This document shows, piece after piece, positions 24,444 to 32,995 of a stretch of DNA of 64,000 nucleotides. The notes under the pieces are model-generated. The model saw nothing but the letters and a program-made list of their open reading frames with translations, was not told the origin of the DNA and searched no databases. How positions within the stretch are numbered: position 1 is the stretch's first letter; each line of letters begins with the position of its first letter. The position numbers were made by a program, and so were the translations under genes. The stretch lies in NCBI GenBank assembly GCA_964588305.1, contig CAZPOP010000006.1, positions 67,364-131,363 of the forward strand, in the 5' to 3' direction. Source of the stretch: SM1-73 sp964588305. Its GTDB lineage: Bacteria; Zixibacteria; MSB-5A5; SM1-73.

Positions 24444-26630
24444 TTATCTCATCAAAATCATCTTCTTAGTCTGTTCAAAGTCTCCCACTTTCAATCTGCA
24501 GAAATAAACCCCACCAGCGACCTCTTCGTTCATTTCATTCTTCCCGTCCCAATTGACCTGATAATCACCCGGCATTCTCTCCTCGTCTACCAGAGTCCTG
24601 ACTTTCTTTCCCAGAACGTTATATATAGTTAGTGTGGTGGGGAGGGGACGATGAACCATGAACCGTGAACCATAAACGGCGAAGCGTATGTCGGTGGAAG
24701 GGTTAAAGGGATTGGGATAGTTTTGCTCTAACTGGAATGGATGTGCCGGATACTGCAGGAATTCGTTTTCTGACTTTGGCGTAGGAGGATCGAATTCCAA
24801 TATCTTGAAAGAACGGCCATCGCAAAGATAAATACGTTCTTCTTTAACCACCAACTTTCCCGGATTGTCTCTGGAGTGATAAGTTCCAACCAGTAAGGAA
24901 GAAGAAGGGGAGTTTAGATCAATTACTCGCACACAGTCCGTGGTCGTGGAAAAATAAGCGTACTGATTTTCCGCGTAGACATCCTCAATCCCCTCGTCGG
25001 TAAAGTAACATCCAAGGAACGATGGTGCGGTTGGATCAGTTATGTTGTATATCTCTAGGCCGACGTGCTGGGCGGCGATGAGCAGAAGATTCCCATTGGA
25101 GAAGACATTCGTGCATCTTCCCACCGTGGGAATCGACGTAACTACGAAAAGATCATCCTTATCTGAGATGTCTATGATGGTCAAACCCATCTCAAGGTCA
25201 GCCGCATAGAGATAGTCACCGCTTATGGTTATGTCCTTCAAGGTCCCGGGAGTTTCTATGAAGCCTTTTGGAGCCGGGTTGTAAGGATCGTGTACGTCTA
25301 TGATCTGAATGTCATTTTCAGAATTCAAGAAATATGCAAAACCATCCCTTACCTGAACGCCATACGAATACCCTTCCGGATGATACACGCTCACTGCTTG
25401 GGGATGCGAAGGATCAGATACGTCCACCACTCTCATGCCAGCAACCAGAGCACTGAAATAGACAAAATCTCCCTCTGCGCAGACTCCATTGTTGTTATAC
25501 TGCGCATCAAAGACACTGACAGTCTGAGGATCGCTGGGGTCTTCCACGTCCAGGATATAAAACCCGGTATTCTCGCAGAGCACATAGGCCAAATTGTCTT
25601 CCACAAAGACGTCGGTCGAAAAGCGCGGCACTCTATACGTTCCAGCGGAGAACGGGCGATCCGGATTGAAAACGTTCACTATGCTCGTGGGTCCAAACAG
25701 ATCGGAGACGAATACAAAATCCGAATGGACAAAAATCCCCTTACTGAAGTCTCCACAAGAGGAAGCAGAAACGGGAGTTGGGGATTCCTTATCGCGAATA
25801 TCCAGGACCAGAATTCCATCAGTGGTCAGGGCCAAGTAGGCACAGTCATCTTTTACGAAAAGATCGGCCAAGTCAGACTCAGTTACACAGCTGGAGACGG
25901 TGAAGATGTCTACCGGATTCGTCACGTCCAGTATTCGAAATTCCCAGGAGGTACCCAGGCAAGCGTAGATTCTCTTTTCATCATCCTCATTCACGAAGAC
26001 TCTCTTCACCCCGCCGAGGGAATCATAGGAGCCTGCCAGGAACGGAGATTCAGGAGAAGATACGTCTATCACCTTCACTCCTGTTGCTCCTCCCGTTAGG
26101 TAAGCGAAATCATCAAGCAGGTACAGAGATTGAGCGTCAAGATTCGATACACTGCACGAACCAACAACTGCGACGTTCTGAGGATCGAAAATATCCAGAA
26201 TCAAGAGCCCATTCTGCCCTGCAGCAACAAAGGCAAAATCATCCCTGACCTTTATGTCCATAGCTTTGTCAAACAGCTTAAAGCTGTCTATTAAGGACGG
26301 CTTGATAAGTGACGCTATGTCAACCACATAGAGTAAGCTATCTGCTGAAGCCACATAAGCGTAATTGCCTGAGACATCGACTCTTTGCCCGCCTGTCGAA
26401 AGCTCAACTTGACCCATCTGAGAAGGAGAATTGATATTGGTCAAGTCCAATGTTGCCAAACCATCGAAGAACACACAATATCCCGTCGTCCCGTCGAACT
26501 TCATGTCCCTGAGCTCTCCCCACAAGCTGCTGGACAGTTTGAGGATATTGGAATCAGGGGTGGCTCCCCTTGCCAAAGGGCCGAGAAAAAACAGCGCCAC
26601 TATGATGATAAGAGCTCTTGCCGTCTTCAT
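24444..26630 (-). CDS. Secreted LVIVD-repeat beta-propeller protein with C-terminal sorting domain
   Basis: 728 residues. The signal peptide (residues 1-22) ends near ARG. About 14 repeats of roughly 42 residues follow, each with a (Y/F)AYV-(x)n-LxIIDVSDPxxP core, the LVIVD family, expected to fold as beta-propellers. The last 90 residues form a sorting domain with QNYPNPFNPSTDI and KKMILMR. Inside that domain an extra VYGSRFMVHRPLP segment is encoded by a direct-repeat-like GTTCAxGGTTCA stretch (24650-24680) that recurs in intergenic DNA at 46.9 and 47.8 kb. Exported, likely surface-bound; ligand unknown. Confidence 0.88.
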   Translation of the reverse strand: MKTARALIIIVALFFLGPLARGATPDSNILKLSSSLWGELRDMKFDGTTGYCVFFDGLATLDLTNINSPSQMGQVELSTGGQRVDVSGNYAYVASADSLLYVVDIASLIKPSLIDSFKLFDKAMDIKVRDDFAFVAAGQNGLLILDIFDPQNVAVVGSCSVSNLDAQSLYLLDDFAYLTGGATGVKVIDVSSPESPFLAGSYDSLGGVKRVFVNEDDEKRIYACLGTSWEFRILDVTNPVDIFTVSSCVTESDLADLFVKDDCAYLALTTDGILVLDIRDKESPTPVSASSCGDFSKGIFVHSDFVFVSDLFGPTSIVNVFNPDRPFSAGTYRVPRFSTDVFVEDNLAYVLCENTGFYILDVEDPSDPQTVSVFDAQYNNNGVCAEGDFVYFSALVAGMRVVDVSDPSHPQAVSVYHPEGYSYGVQVRDGFAYFLNSENDIQIIDVHDPYNPAPKGFIETPGTLKDITISGDYLYAADLEMGLTIIDISDKDDLFVVTSIPTVGRCTNVFSNGNLLLIAAQHVGLEIYNITDPTAPSFLGCYFTDEGIEDVYAENQYAYFSTTTDCVRVIDLNSPSSSLLVGTYHSRDNPGKLVVKEERIYLCDGRSFKILEFDPPTPKSENEFLQYPAHPFQLEQNYPNPFNPSTDIRFAVYGSRFMVHRPLPTTLTIYNVLGKKVRTLVDEERMPGDYQVNWDGKNEMNEEVAGGVYFCRLKVGDFEQTKKMILMR

Positions 26631-26715
26631 TGCCTCAATTCCCTGAGAATGAGCTTACCTGTTTTCCTAATGTACCTCACCACAGCTCTTTATCAGTTAT
26701 ACGGTGGCAAATACT

Positions 26716-26739
26716 GGAGTGTTCACCTTCAGGTGAACC
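26716..26739 (+). repeat. REP-like element, E family
   Basis: GGAG head, TGTTCACCT, TC, AGGTGAACC. It shares the following ...AAACGTA context with the copy at 26847. Confidence 0.7.
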
Positions 26740-26846
26740 TGATGAAACGTAGCCCCCACAACTTAATCCTCTCCCCAAGCCCGCGTAAGCCGGGTTTATC
26801 CTGAGGAGGTTTAGTCTGAAGGCCTCCCAGCCCCGCGACGGCCTCT

Positions 26847-26870
26847 GGAGTGTTCACCTTTAGGTGAACC
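26847..26870 (+). repeat. REP-like element, E family
   Basis: GGAG head, TGTTCACCT, TT, AGGTGAACC. Spaced 131 bp from the first E copy. Confidence 0.7.
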
Positions 26871-26979
26871 TTCTAAAACGTATCCCGGTCACCTTTCCGC
26901 CAGAGGGGCCGGCCTGCTGGATGTCGGACAGAGATCTGCCACCGGCAGAAATTCTTTCCCAAAAAGGGAGGGGAGACTT

Positions 26980-27004
26980 GTAGCGTCGGGTCTTGTGCCC
27001 GACG
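26980..27004 (+). repeat. REP-like element, B family
   Basis: GTAG head, CGTCGGGT, CTTGT, GCCCGACG. B copies recur at 35.4-35.8 and 36.6-36.95 kb. Confidence 0.7.
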
Positions 27005-27084
27005 GGGTCCTTGTCGTCGAGCAGTTCTAACGCACATGGACGGACTACAGCCAGAAGAAAATCCTGCAGGATTCGATTTTTTTC

Positions 27085-27113
27085 TTGACAGCGGCCAGAG
27101 AGGAGTATATTAT
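27085..27113 (+). promoter_or_regulatory. Near-consensus promoter of a putative small RNA
   Basis: TTGACA (27085-27090), 17-nt spacer, TATTAT (27108-27113). The predicted start is about 27120. Confidence 0.7.
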
Positions 27114-27119
27114 ATTCGA

Positions 27120-27222
27120 GGAAATAAATATTATCAGAAAAAAATGAGGGTGGACTCTGGACCCCCAGGATAGTTTCCTAGCCCCCCCTATCCTAACCAG
27201 AGAAAGCCCTCACTTTTTTTCT
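27120..27222 (+). ncRNA. Putative self-terminating small RNA, nested hairpin
   Basis: Directly after a strong promoter. Stem 1: AAAAAAATGAGGG (27138-27150) with CCCTCA (27207-27212) and the T run 27214-27220. Stem 2: CTCTGG (27155-27160) with CCAGAG (27197-27202). Stem 3: AGGATAG (27167-27173) with CTATCCT (27188-27194). Internal loop TGGA/AAAG; C-rich apical segments. The T run makes the base an intrinsic terminator, giving a transcript of about 100 nt. No ribosome site or ORF. It does not match a riboswitch class I know. It could instead be an attenuator for the gene at 27418, but that gene has its own promoter. Confidence 0.55.
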
Positions 27223-27336
27223 ATTCTATAGCAGAATTGTCCCAGAACAGTACTCCCAAACGGTGATTGCTAAGCCCCTTTTGTCGAGCCATCCGTGTAA
27301 GCTTCTGAATTCTTACGTCCTGCGTGAAAATAAAAG

Positions 27337-27365
27337 TTGTCTTTTGGATCCATTCTTTTTATAAT
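27337..27365 (+). promoter_or_regulatory. Promoter of the lipoprotein-ubiE genes
   Basis: TTGTCT (27337-27342), 17-nt spacer, TATAAT (27360-27365). Confidence 0.6.
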
Positions 27366-27417
27366 TACATAATCGGTCTTTTGCACAAAACCATAACGCT
27401 CAAATGGGATAAAATAG

Positions 27418-27873
27418 TTGAAAAAAAAATCAAAACATCCCCTCCTTCAGATATTGTTTTTCTTATCACTTTTGCCTCTTGGTTGCGTGCCCAAACCTCC
27501 CGAAAACGACGTGGCCTTAATCAAAGAGCTTTTGATGGAATTTGAAAAGGGGTTAAGAGGCAAAGACGTAAAGCTATTAGGCTCGGTGGTGAACAAGAGC
27601 GAAGAGGATTTAACCTCCAGACTAATAACGGATTTCTCTGCCTGGGGAGAGATCAAGAATATTCATATAGCAAGCAAAACATTCACCATCGTGGGCGATA
27701 GTGCCAAGGTGGAACTGAAACTCAAGATGAAGGCTCCAGAAGAAGAAAAGGAATCTGATGAGTTTGAAAAACCGGTTAACCTGTTCCTGAATAAAAGCAA
27801 GGGGAAATGGAGAATAGAAACATATCAGATCATGACGGAGGATCCGTCCCGAGGCAACTCGAAGGGTAACTGA
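27418..27873 (+). CDS. Small lipoprotein of unknown function
   Basis: 151 residues from TTG 27418. The N-terminus has a lysine-rich n-region, a hydrophobic core and a lipobox LPLGC with Cys about residue 23, so it is a predicted lipoprotein. The mature part (KELLMEFEKGLRGKDVKLL, then SAKVELKLKMKAP and GKWRIETYQI) looks like an NTF2/SnoaL-like fold used by small envelope lipoproteins. It lies 5 bp upstream of the ubiE-like gene, so they are co-transcribed. Confidence 0.75.
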   Translation: MKKKSKHPLLQILFFLSLLPLGCVPKPPENDVALIKELLMEFEKGLRGKDVKLLGSVVNKSEEDLTSRLITDFSAWGEIKNIHIASKTFTIVGDSAKVELKLKMKAPEEEKESDEFEKPVNLFLNKSKGKWRIETYQIMTEDPSRGNSKGN

Positions 27874-27878
27874 CAGAT

Positions 27879-28589
27879 ATGCATAGGATCAAGAAAAGCA
27901 ACAAACCATACGTTTCGCAGATGTTTTCCCAGATTTGTGGAGAATATGACAGGCTGAATAGAATCATGAGCCTATGTCTGGACGTTCTATGGAGGCGCAT
28001 GGCAACCTCGAAACTGGCCTCATCTGCTCTGGTTCTGGATTTTTGCGCTGGTACCGGCGACATGGCCATCACCCTTCTTTCCAGTCGGTCTTTTAAGGGG
28101 AAAGTTGTGCTGTGCGATTTCAATCGGGACATGCTGAAGGTAGCACAAGCGAAACTGAGAAGACTGGGGCTTTTGGAAAGGGTCCGTACAGTAATCTGCG
28201 ATGTGGAAAAGCTTCCTTTCAAGAGTAACATATCCGATGGCGCTATGATGGGGTTTTCGTTGAGGCACATGGAGAACTTGAATCTCTTTTTCAACGAGAC
28301 AAAACGAGTTCTGAAAAAAGACAAAAGAGCGGTGCTTCTTGATGTGGCTCATCCTGAGATAAAAGTCATAAGAGATATTTATTTCTTCTATTACGATACA
28401 ATTTTGCCGAAGCTTTCCAGAATTTTCTCCAAAGGACACGCTGACATTTACAGCTATCTGCCCCAATCTCTAAAGCGCTTCCTCAAACAAAAAGAATTGC
28501 TCAACATGCTAAGCCAAATGGGATTCTCTGAGGCGGCTTACACAAATGTTCTCTTTGGCACCGGAGTTATATACACTCTTAGAAAATAA
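27879..28589 (+). CDS. ubiE: UbiE/MenG-family C-methyltransferase (quinone biosynthesis)
   Basis: 236 residues. The AdoMet motif is VLDFCAGTGDMAI (about residues 47-59). UbiE signatures present: YDRLNRIMSL near 24, GFSLRHM near 125 (GFGLRN in most members) and YFFYYDTILP then YSYLPQSLKRF. Members methylate demethylmenaquinone or demethoxyubiquinol at the inner membrane; in an FCB bacterium menaquinone is the likely product. It lies 5 bp after the lipoprotein gene, and an M-family repeat separates it from nurA. Confidence 0.88.
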   Translation: MHRIKKSNKPYVSQMFSQICGEYDRLNRIMSLCLDVLWRRMATSKLASSALVLDFCAGTGDMAITLLSSRSFKGKVVLCDFNRDMLKVAQAKLRRLGLLERVRTVICDVEKLPFKSNISDGAMMGFSLRHMENLNLFFNETKRVLKKDKRAVLLDVAHPEIKVIRDIYFFYYDTILPKLSRIFSKGHADIYSYLPQSLKRFLKQKELLNMLSQMGFSEAAYTNVLFGTGVIYTLRK

Positions 28590-28642
28590 GGGATGCAGAA
28601 CAGGGGTAGAAATGTTGAGAGTGTCCCCAGAGAACCGAACCT

Positions 28643-28689
28643 GTTCCCTCTCCCCTAGCGGGGGGAGAGAGCGAGGGTGAGGGGGGAAT
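28643..28689. repeat. Dispersed repeat, M family
   Basis: TTCCCTCTCCCC, short loop, GGGGGGAGAG, then GTGAGGGGGGAA. Terminal sequences are imperfectly inverted. Confidence 0.65.
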
Positions 28690-28713
28690 CAATCGGAAGG
28701 TAAGAAATTAAGA

Positions 28714-29772
28714 ATGCTGGACATAAACGAAAATATCGATAATGGGATAAGCCTGGCCGTCAGTTTCATCAGGGATGCCTTAAACCAGGAACCATCCTAT
28801 ATCGAGGTGGATTCAGGCGGAGAGGAAAGGGAGCCTTTGCTCCTGGACAAGGATTTGAACGGCCTTTCCTTCACCAGAATTCAGGAGACGAATTCGCATG
28901 GCAGGGTAGCGGCGGTGGATGGTGGTTCCGCGACGGTGGCCAAAGGAAGGTCATTTCTGATTGTGGTCTATCGGACTGGATCAGTGATATTTCAAAATGG
29001 AAAAAGAATCCAACAAAAGACTCTTCCTTTGAAGCTGGAGATAATTTCCCGGGCCGGTATTTCCGAAAGGTATTCTTCTGCTTACAGAGATCTGACCGGG
29101 GAAGAACCGTCCGAGGCGCCCGGAATCGACAAGATGTTGGATCGGCTGCGTTTGTTCTCCGAATGGAAGTTGGCTCAAGAATTGTTAGACCAACTCAACC
29201 AGGGCGATATGCTTCTGATCGATGGATCGCTTAAGGCCAGCATAGCTCCACCGCATAATTTCTTTTTGACAATCACCCAAAAGGCGAAAGAAAAGGGCGT
29301 CCATCTTGTGGGAGTCTCCAAAACCAGCACGCTTTATTGGGGAGATCGGTCACCTTTGATTCCGGCAGTGGTCAAAATAGGGGAGAGGTTTTGCCCGAAT
29401 TCCAGATGGTTCTGTCAAATTTCCGCAGACGAGCTGGGCACCAAAAGCCCCAGTTATTTCGGTACCATCTACGTGGCCAGGTTGAAAGTCTCCTCCGATT
29501 TTGCCTTCCGGGTAGACATTAACCGTTTCGATCAGGTTGATCCGAACGTCATTTTTTCGTTTCTATCGGAGCTGTCGAGTGATCCAGCATTCCTGGGCTA
29601 TCCCTATCCACTGGCGGCAGTACATAATTTGGCTCGAATGACAACCGGAGAGGTGGAAGACATCAAATACAGGTTACAGTCCAAAGCTCTGGAACAGGGA
29701 ATCAGCACAGGCGATTGGGATTTGTTATTCACCGATTTCCATGAGATCCTGAATGCGGATTTGAACACTTGA
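28714..29772 (+). CDS. nurA: NurA-family nuclease
   Basis: 352 residues. NurA signatures: AAVDGGSA near residue 70 (catalytic Asp), LLIDGSL near 168 (second metal Asp), GVSKTSTL near 204 and the closing YPYPLAAVHNLA near 293. In archaea NurA is a 5'-3' and single-strand nuclease working inside a HerA hexamer to resect DNA ends for recombination. The adjacent herA, mre11 and rad50 genes make this role secure by context. A clear ribosome site is not visible (GGAAGGT, about 13 nt upstream of the ATG). Confidence 0.9.
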   Translation: MLDINENIDNGISLAVSFIRDALNQEPSYIEVDSGGEEREPLLLDKDLNGLSFTRIQETNSHGRVAAVDGGSATVAKGRSFLIVVYRTGSVIFQNGKRIQQKTLPLKLEIISRAGISERYSSAYRDLTGEEPSEAPGIDKMLDRLRLFSEWKLAQELLDQLNQGDMLLIDGSLKASIAPPHNFFLTITQKAKEKGVHLVGVSKTSTLYWGDRSPLIPAVVKIGERFCPNSRWFCQISADELGTKSPSYFGTIYVARLKVSSDFAFRVDINRFDQVDPNVIFSFLSELSSDPAFLGYPYPLAAVHNLARMTTGEVEDIKYRLQSKALEQGISTGDWDLLFTDFHEILNADLNT

Positions 29773-29778
29773 GATTTA

Positions 29779-29838
29779 GTAGCCGCAGGTCAGTTGACTT
29801 CCTATGGATCCAAATGGACAAATGAGCTTCAGCCTGCG
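29779..29838 (+). repeat. Interrupted C-family REP-like element
   Basis: GTAGCCGCAGG at 29779-29789, then about 38 bp of unrelated sequence, then TTCAGCCTGCG at 29828-29838. The two halves together equal a normal C element with an insertion at the loop. Confidence 0.55.
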
Positions 29839-29940
29839 AATTTTCCTTCTATTGATGAGGTATTAGGATTTGAAAAAAAGAGAGTATATGAGGGTAAGGA
29901 CAAACCTGGAGTAGCGAAACCTGTTTCGTGCCAAACGATT

Positions 29941-29981
29941 TTTCCCTCTCCCCAGGGGGAGAGGATTAAAGTGAGGGGGAA
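29941..29981. repeat. Dispersed repeat, M family
   Basis: TTTCCCTCTCCCCAGGGGGAGAGG, here described as the CCTCTCCCC/GGGGGAGAGG hairpin, followed by GTGAGGGGGAA. Between nurA and herA. Confidence 0.65.
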
Positions 29982-30008
29982 GTCTTACATCAACTAACGA
30001 GGATCATA

Positions 30009-31565
30009 ATGGATTACAAAGGAAGAATAACCGGAAAGAAGATCACCGAGCTTTATTTTCGCACTTTCTATGAACAGGACCTGCATCTGGGAGATATCCT
30101 CCTGGCACAGGATGAGGAAAAAGGTCTGCCATTTTATTTGCGCGTGGTGGATGTCAGTTACGGCACAGAGGCATCGGACCCCAATTGGGCGGAAAGGACC
30201 GCAGGCAACATGATGCTTCTCGACAGGCAGAAGGAATCTTTCGAATTCCATGAAAAAGAAAGAAGACTTTACAAAGTCGGGCGATGCGTTCCTTTGGGAT
30301 ATGTGAAGGGAAATGTCTTCAGGAAGCCCAAAAGCATTCCTTCCCATTTTTCCAAGGTGAGAATCCCAGCCAAGAACGATTTCGATTTCTTGGAAAAATA
30401 CATGGGTGATTTGGAGATTGGATTTTTGCGCTCCGGCGAGGATATTCTGGATTTTTCCGTGGGAATCTCCGGCGAGCTATTTCCTTACCATATCGGAGTC
30501 TTTGCCACTACCGGCATGGGCAAAAGCAATTTGATGAAGGTGCTGGCAGGAATGATTCTGGAATCCGGCAAATACAGCATGCTTATTTTGGATCCCCACG
30601 GTGAATACTACGATGGAGGAGGAGATCCGAATCACAGAGGTCTGGTGGATCATCCTTTGGCTAAAGAAAGACTGCGGGTTTACAGTTCTCGCGATCTTAT
30701 CGGCCCTCATAATAAACTCAAGATAAGTGCTGCTGAGATTAACATAAAAGATCTTCGCCATATCTACGATTTCACTCAACCTCAGATAGAAATGCTTTAT
30801 GCGGTGAGTCACCTGTTCGGACAAGACTGGTTGACCAAAGTTGCCTACGCCACCATGGATGACCTTCTGGTCAATCTCCCCAGCGGCAAAGGATTCTTCG
30901 AATCGACTGCCGGGGTGATTCAAAGAAGGGCGGATCAAATCTTGAGACTCCCCTTCATTCATAAAGACTCCTCTGTGTCAATAACCAGAAATGTAATTAC
31001 CGATTTGAAATCCGGCAAACTGGTATTGGTCGACACATCGAACATGTCCGAACAGGAAGAGCTTTTGATCTCCGCTGTCTTGGCCCGGGCGGTTCTCTCC
31101 AACAATAGCAGGGCTTATCAGGATCCGGCCAAATTCAAAGCACTTCTGCCCACCGTGATCGTTATGGAAGAGGCACAAAGGGTTCTATCGCAGAAAGGGA
31201 AATCCGACATAAACGTCTTCGCTCAGATTTCAAGGGAAGGCAGAAAATTCAAGACCGGGCTGTGTGCCATCACCCAACAGCCCAAGCTGATCGATGAGGA
31301 ATTGCTGTCACAATTCAACACTCTTTTCATTTTGGGATTGGCGGACGAGCGCGACAGAAACATCGTGAAATCCTCTGCCAAGCAGGACATTTCCGATTTG
31401 GGAACCGAGATCCAGATGCTGGAAGCCGGTGAGGCTTTGATCACATCGCCGCAGTCACCGTTTGCCATCCCCGCTAAGATTCATCTTTACGAAGAATGGC
31501 TGAAAGGCAGAGTGTCTGGGAAAAAGAAATTCGAGAAAGCAAAGGTAGATGAAAATTTTTTCTAA
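30009..31565 (+). CDS. herA: HerA-family DNA-translocating ATPase
   Basis: 518 residues. The N-terminal HAS-barrel-like domain (about 1-110) is followed by a FtsK/HerA RecA-fold ATPase (DUF87) with Walker A ATTGMGKSN (about 167-175), LILDPHGEYYD (about 195) and Walker B VIVMEEAQRVL (about 380). The Q/S-rich sensor region LCAITQQPKLIDEELLSQ fits HerA. It forms a hexameric bipolar pump that drives NurA along DNA ends. The initial ATG lies 8 nt after AACGAGGA. Neighbours nurA, mre11 and rad50 complete the resection set. Confidence 0.92.
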   Translation: MDYKGRITGKKITELYFRTFYEQDLHLGDILLAQDEEKGLPFYLRVVDVSYGTEASDPNWAERTAGNMMLLDRQKESFEFHEKERRLYKVGRCVPLGYVKGNVFRKPKSIPSHFSKVRIPAKNDFDFLEKYMGDLEIGFLRSGEDILDFSVGISGELFPYHIGVFATTGMGKSNLMKVLAGMILESGKYSMLILDPHGEYYDGGGDPNHRGLVDHPLAKERLRVYSSRDLIGPHNKLKISAAEINIKDLRHIYDFTQPQIEMLYAVSHLFGQDWLTKVAYATMDDLLVNLPSGKGFFESTAGVIQRRADQILRLPFIHKDSSVSITRNVITDLKSGKLVLVDTSNMSEQEELLISAVLARAVLSNNSRAYQDPAKFKALLPTVIVMEEAQRVLSQKGKSDINVFAQISREGRKFKTGLCAITQQPKLIDEELLSQFNTLFILGLADERDRNIVKSSAKQDISDLGTEIQMLEAGEALITSPQSPFAIPAKIHLYEEWLKGRVSGKKKFEKAKVDENFF

Positions 31566-31569
31566 TCCC

Positions 31570-31591
31570 AAGTAGCGAGACTTGTCTCGCG
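31570..31591 (+). repeat. REP-like element, A family
   Basis: GTAG head, CGAGAC, TT, GTCTCG. It begins 5 bp after the herA stop codon. Confidence 0.75.
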
Positions 31592-31598
31592 TTTCCCG

Positions 31599-31625
31599 TT
31601 CGGACAGGGGTTGTACCCTTGTCCC
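31599..31625 (+). repeat. REP-like element, stem GGACAGGGGT
   Basis: GGACAGGGGT, TGT, ACCCTTGTCC. Eight bp after the A element. Confidence 0.6.
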
Positions 31626-31689
31626 TCGTCCGACTTTGCTCGACGACGTGAGCTTGTCGAATAGTCAGACCTATCAGGAGAGGGGAATG

Positions 31690-31753
31690 TTCCCTCTCCC
31701 TAGGGGGAAATGGCTAGGTTGGAAATCCCGCCAGACCTGAGGGTGAGGGGGAA
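31690..31753. repeat. Dispersed repeat, M family
   Basis: TTCCCTCTCCCTAGGGGG, then GGAAATCCCGCCAGA, then GTGAGGGGGAA. Same layout as the copy at 20322. Confidence 0.65.
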
Positions 31754-31794
31754 GAAAGTCGGGTTTGTATCTTTTCACCTAACAACTTACTGAG

Positions 31795-32949
31795 ATGCGC
31801 TTCGTTCACATATCTGATACTCACTTGGGCGCGTCCGGATTTTCCCGGCGGCTTTCGGCCTTGGGATTCAATCAAAGAGAAGAAGACATCTGCAGCTCAT
31901 TCGCCTCTGCGGTTGATCAGATCATTACGCTTTCGCCGGATTTTGTTCTCCACACCGGTGATCTTTTTCATTCGGTCAGACCCACCAATAGGATCATCAA
32001 TTTCGCCATAAGACAAATCCTGCGGATAGTGAGTCAACAAATACCGATGGTGATCATCTCAGGAAACCACGATACTCCCAAACAAAGATCGGTCGGCTCG
32101 GTGTTTTCATTCTTTGAGGTCTTATCCCCTTTGCTTCATTTAGTATATAAGAGCAAATATGAGAGCCTTAGTCTAAATCAGACTTGCATTCACGCAATTC
32201 CTCACTGTCTCGATCAGGAAGGGTTTAAAGAGGAACTGGCCAAGGTCAGAATCGATAAAGAGGTCAAATATAATATCTTAATGCTGCACGGAGTGGTGGC
32301 TGGGATCCCGGAGTTCTCCATGGGAGAGTTGTCCGAGCAGGAGATTCCCACCTCCTATTTTGATGCGGGGTTCGATTATGTGGCTCTGGGGCATTATCAC
32401 CGGCACTGTGAAGTGGAACCAGGTGTAATCTATGCGGGTTCCACCGAGAGACTGTCCATGTCGGAGCTAGGTCAAGAGAAGGGGTTCCTGGAAGTTGACA
32501 TGGCCAAAGACAAAACGATTTTTCACCGGGTTCCGACACGTGACATGATCGAGCTTCCCGCTCTTGATGCTAAGGATTTAGATCAAGACCAAGTCTACGA
32601 CGAAATTGATAGCAGGAGTGAAGCTGTGGATATAGCCGACAAGATTGTAAGGCTAAAAATCGCAAACGTTCCTCAAGAGGTCTACAATTCTCTGGATTTT
32701 CGAAAGATCGTAGAGCTTAAATCCAGAGCTTTTCATTTTGATTTGAAGTTTGAGAGAAGAGAGGAAAAGCAAAAAGCTTTTACGGGTGAGACCAGCATCG
32801 GCAAATTACCTCTGGAATTTCAACAGTACCTGAGGCAAAGCGTGGTTGAGAATTTGAACAAGGGTAGATTATTGGAATTAGGATTGAAATATCTCACTGA
32901 AGAGAAAACGACGGATGAACGACAACCAATCGAGAACCGTTTGGAGTAG
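31795..32949 (+). CDS. mre11: Mre11/SbcD-type DNA-repair exonuclease
   Basis: 384 residues. Metallophosphoesterase motifs in order: ISDTHLG (Asp8, His10), LHTGDLFH (Asp about 49), SGNHD (about 84-88), LMLHGVV (His about 165) and ALGHYHRH (about 199-206). With Rad50 it makes a DNA-end-processing endo/exonuclease. The protein stops in ...NRLE followed by TAG, and both GAG and TAG belong to the GGAGTAG head of an A-family element, so the repeat supplies the terminus. The upstream spacer of 229 bp holds three repeats. Confidence 0.92.
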   Translation: MRFVHISDTHLGASGFSRRLSALGFNQREEDICSSFASAVDQIITLSPDFVLHTGDLFHSVRPTNRIINFAIRQILRIVSQQIPMVIISGNHDTPKQRSVGSVFSFFEVLSPLLHLVYKSKYESLSLNQTCIHAIPHCLDQEGFKEELAKVRIDKEVKYNILMLHGVVAGIPEFSMGELSEQEIPTSYFDAGFDYVALGHYHRHCEVEPGVIYAGSTERLSMSELGQEKGFLEVDMAKDKTIFHRVPTRDMIELPALDAKDLDQDQVYDEIDSRSEAVDIADKIVRLKIANVPQEVYNSLDFRKIVELKSRAFHFDLKFERREEKQKAFTGETSIGKLPLEFQQYLRQSVVENLNKGRLLELGLKYLTEEKTTDERQPIENRLE

Positions 32950-32965
32950 CGAGACTTGTCTCGCG
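32943..32965 (+). repeat. REP-like element, A family, overlapping the mre11 stop codon
   Basis: GGAGTAGCGAGACTTGTCTC...: full A consensus. Its bases 32947-32949 are the stop codon of mre11. Confidence 0.8.
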
Positions 32966-32995
32966 CCTGCAGGTTCTGAGGGCAGATAGGAATTT

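Larger units (their letters stand above)
26631..27417. other. Gene-free stretch, 787 bp
   Basis: It holds two E-family elements, one B-family element, a small-RNA-like unit (27085-27222) and the promoter of the next gene. No protein-coding frame is supported. Confidence 0.6.

Noticed and set aside
27120..27222. Known riboswitch or 4.5S/6S RNA
   Set aside because: Conserved cores I know for these classes are absent, and the transcript terminates before any gene.
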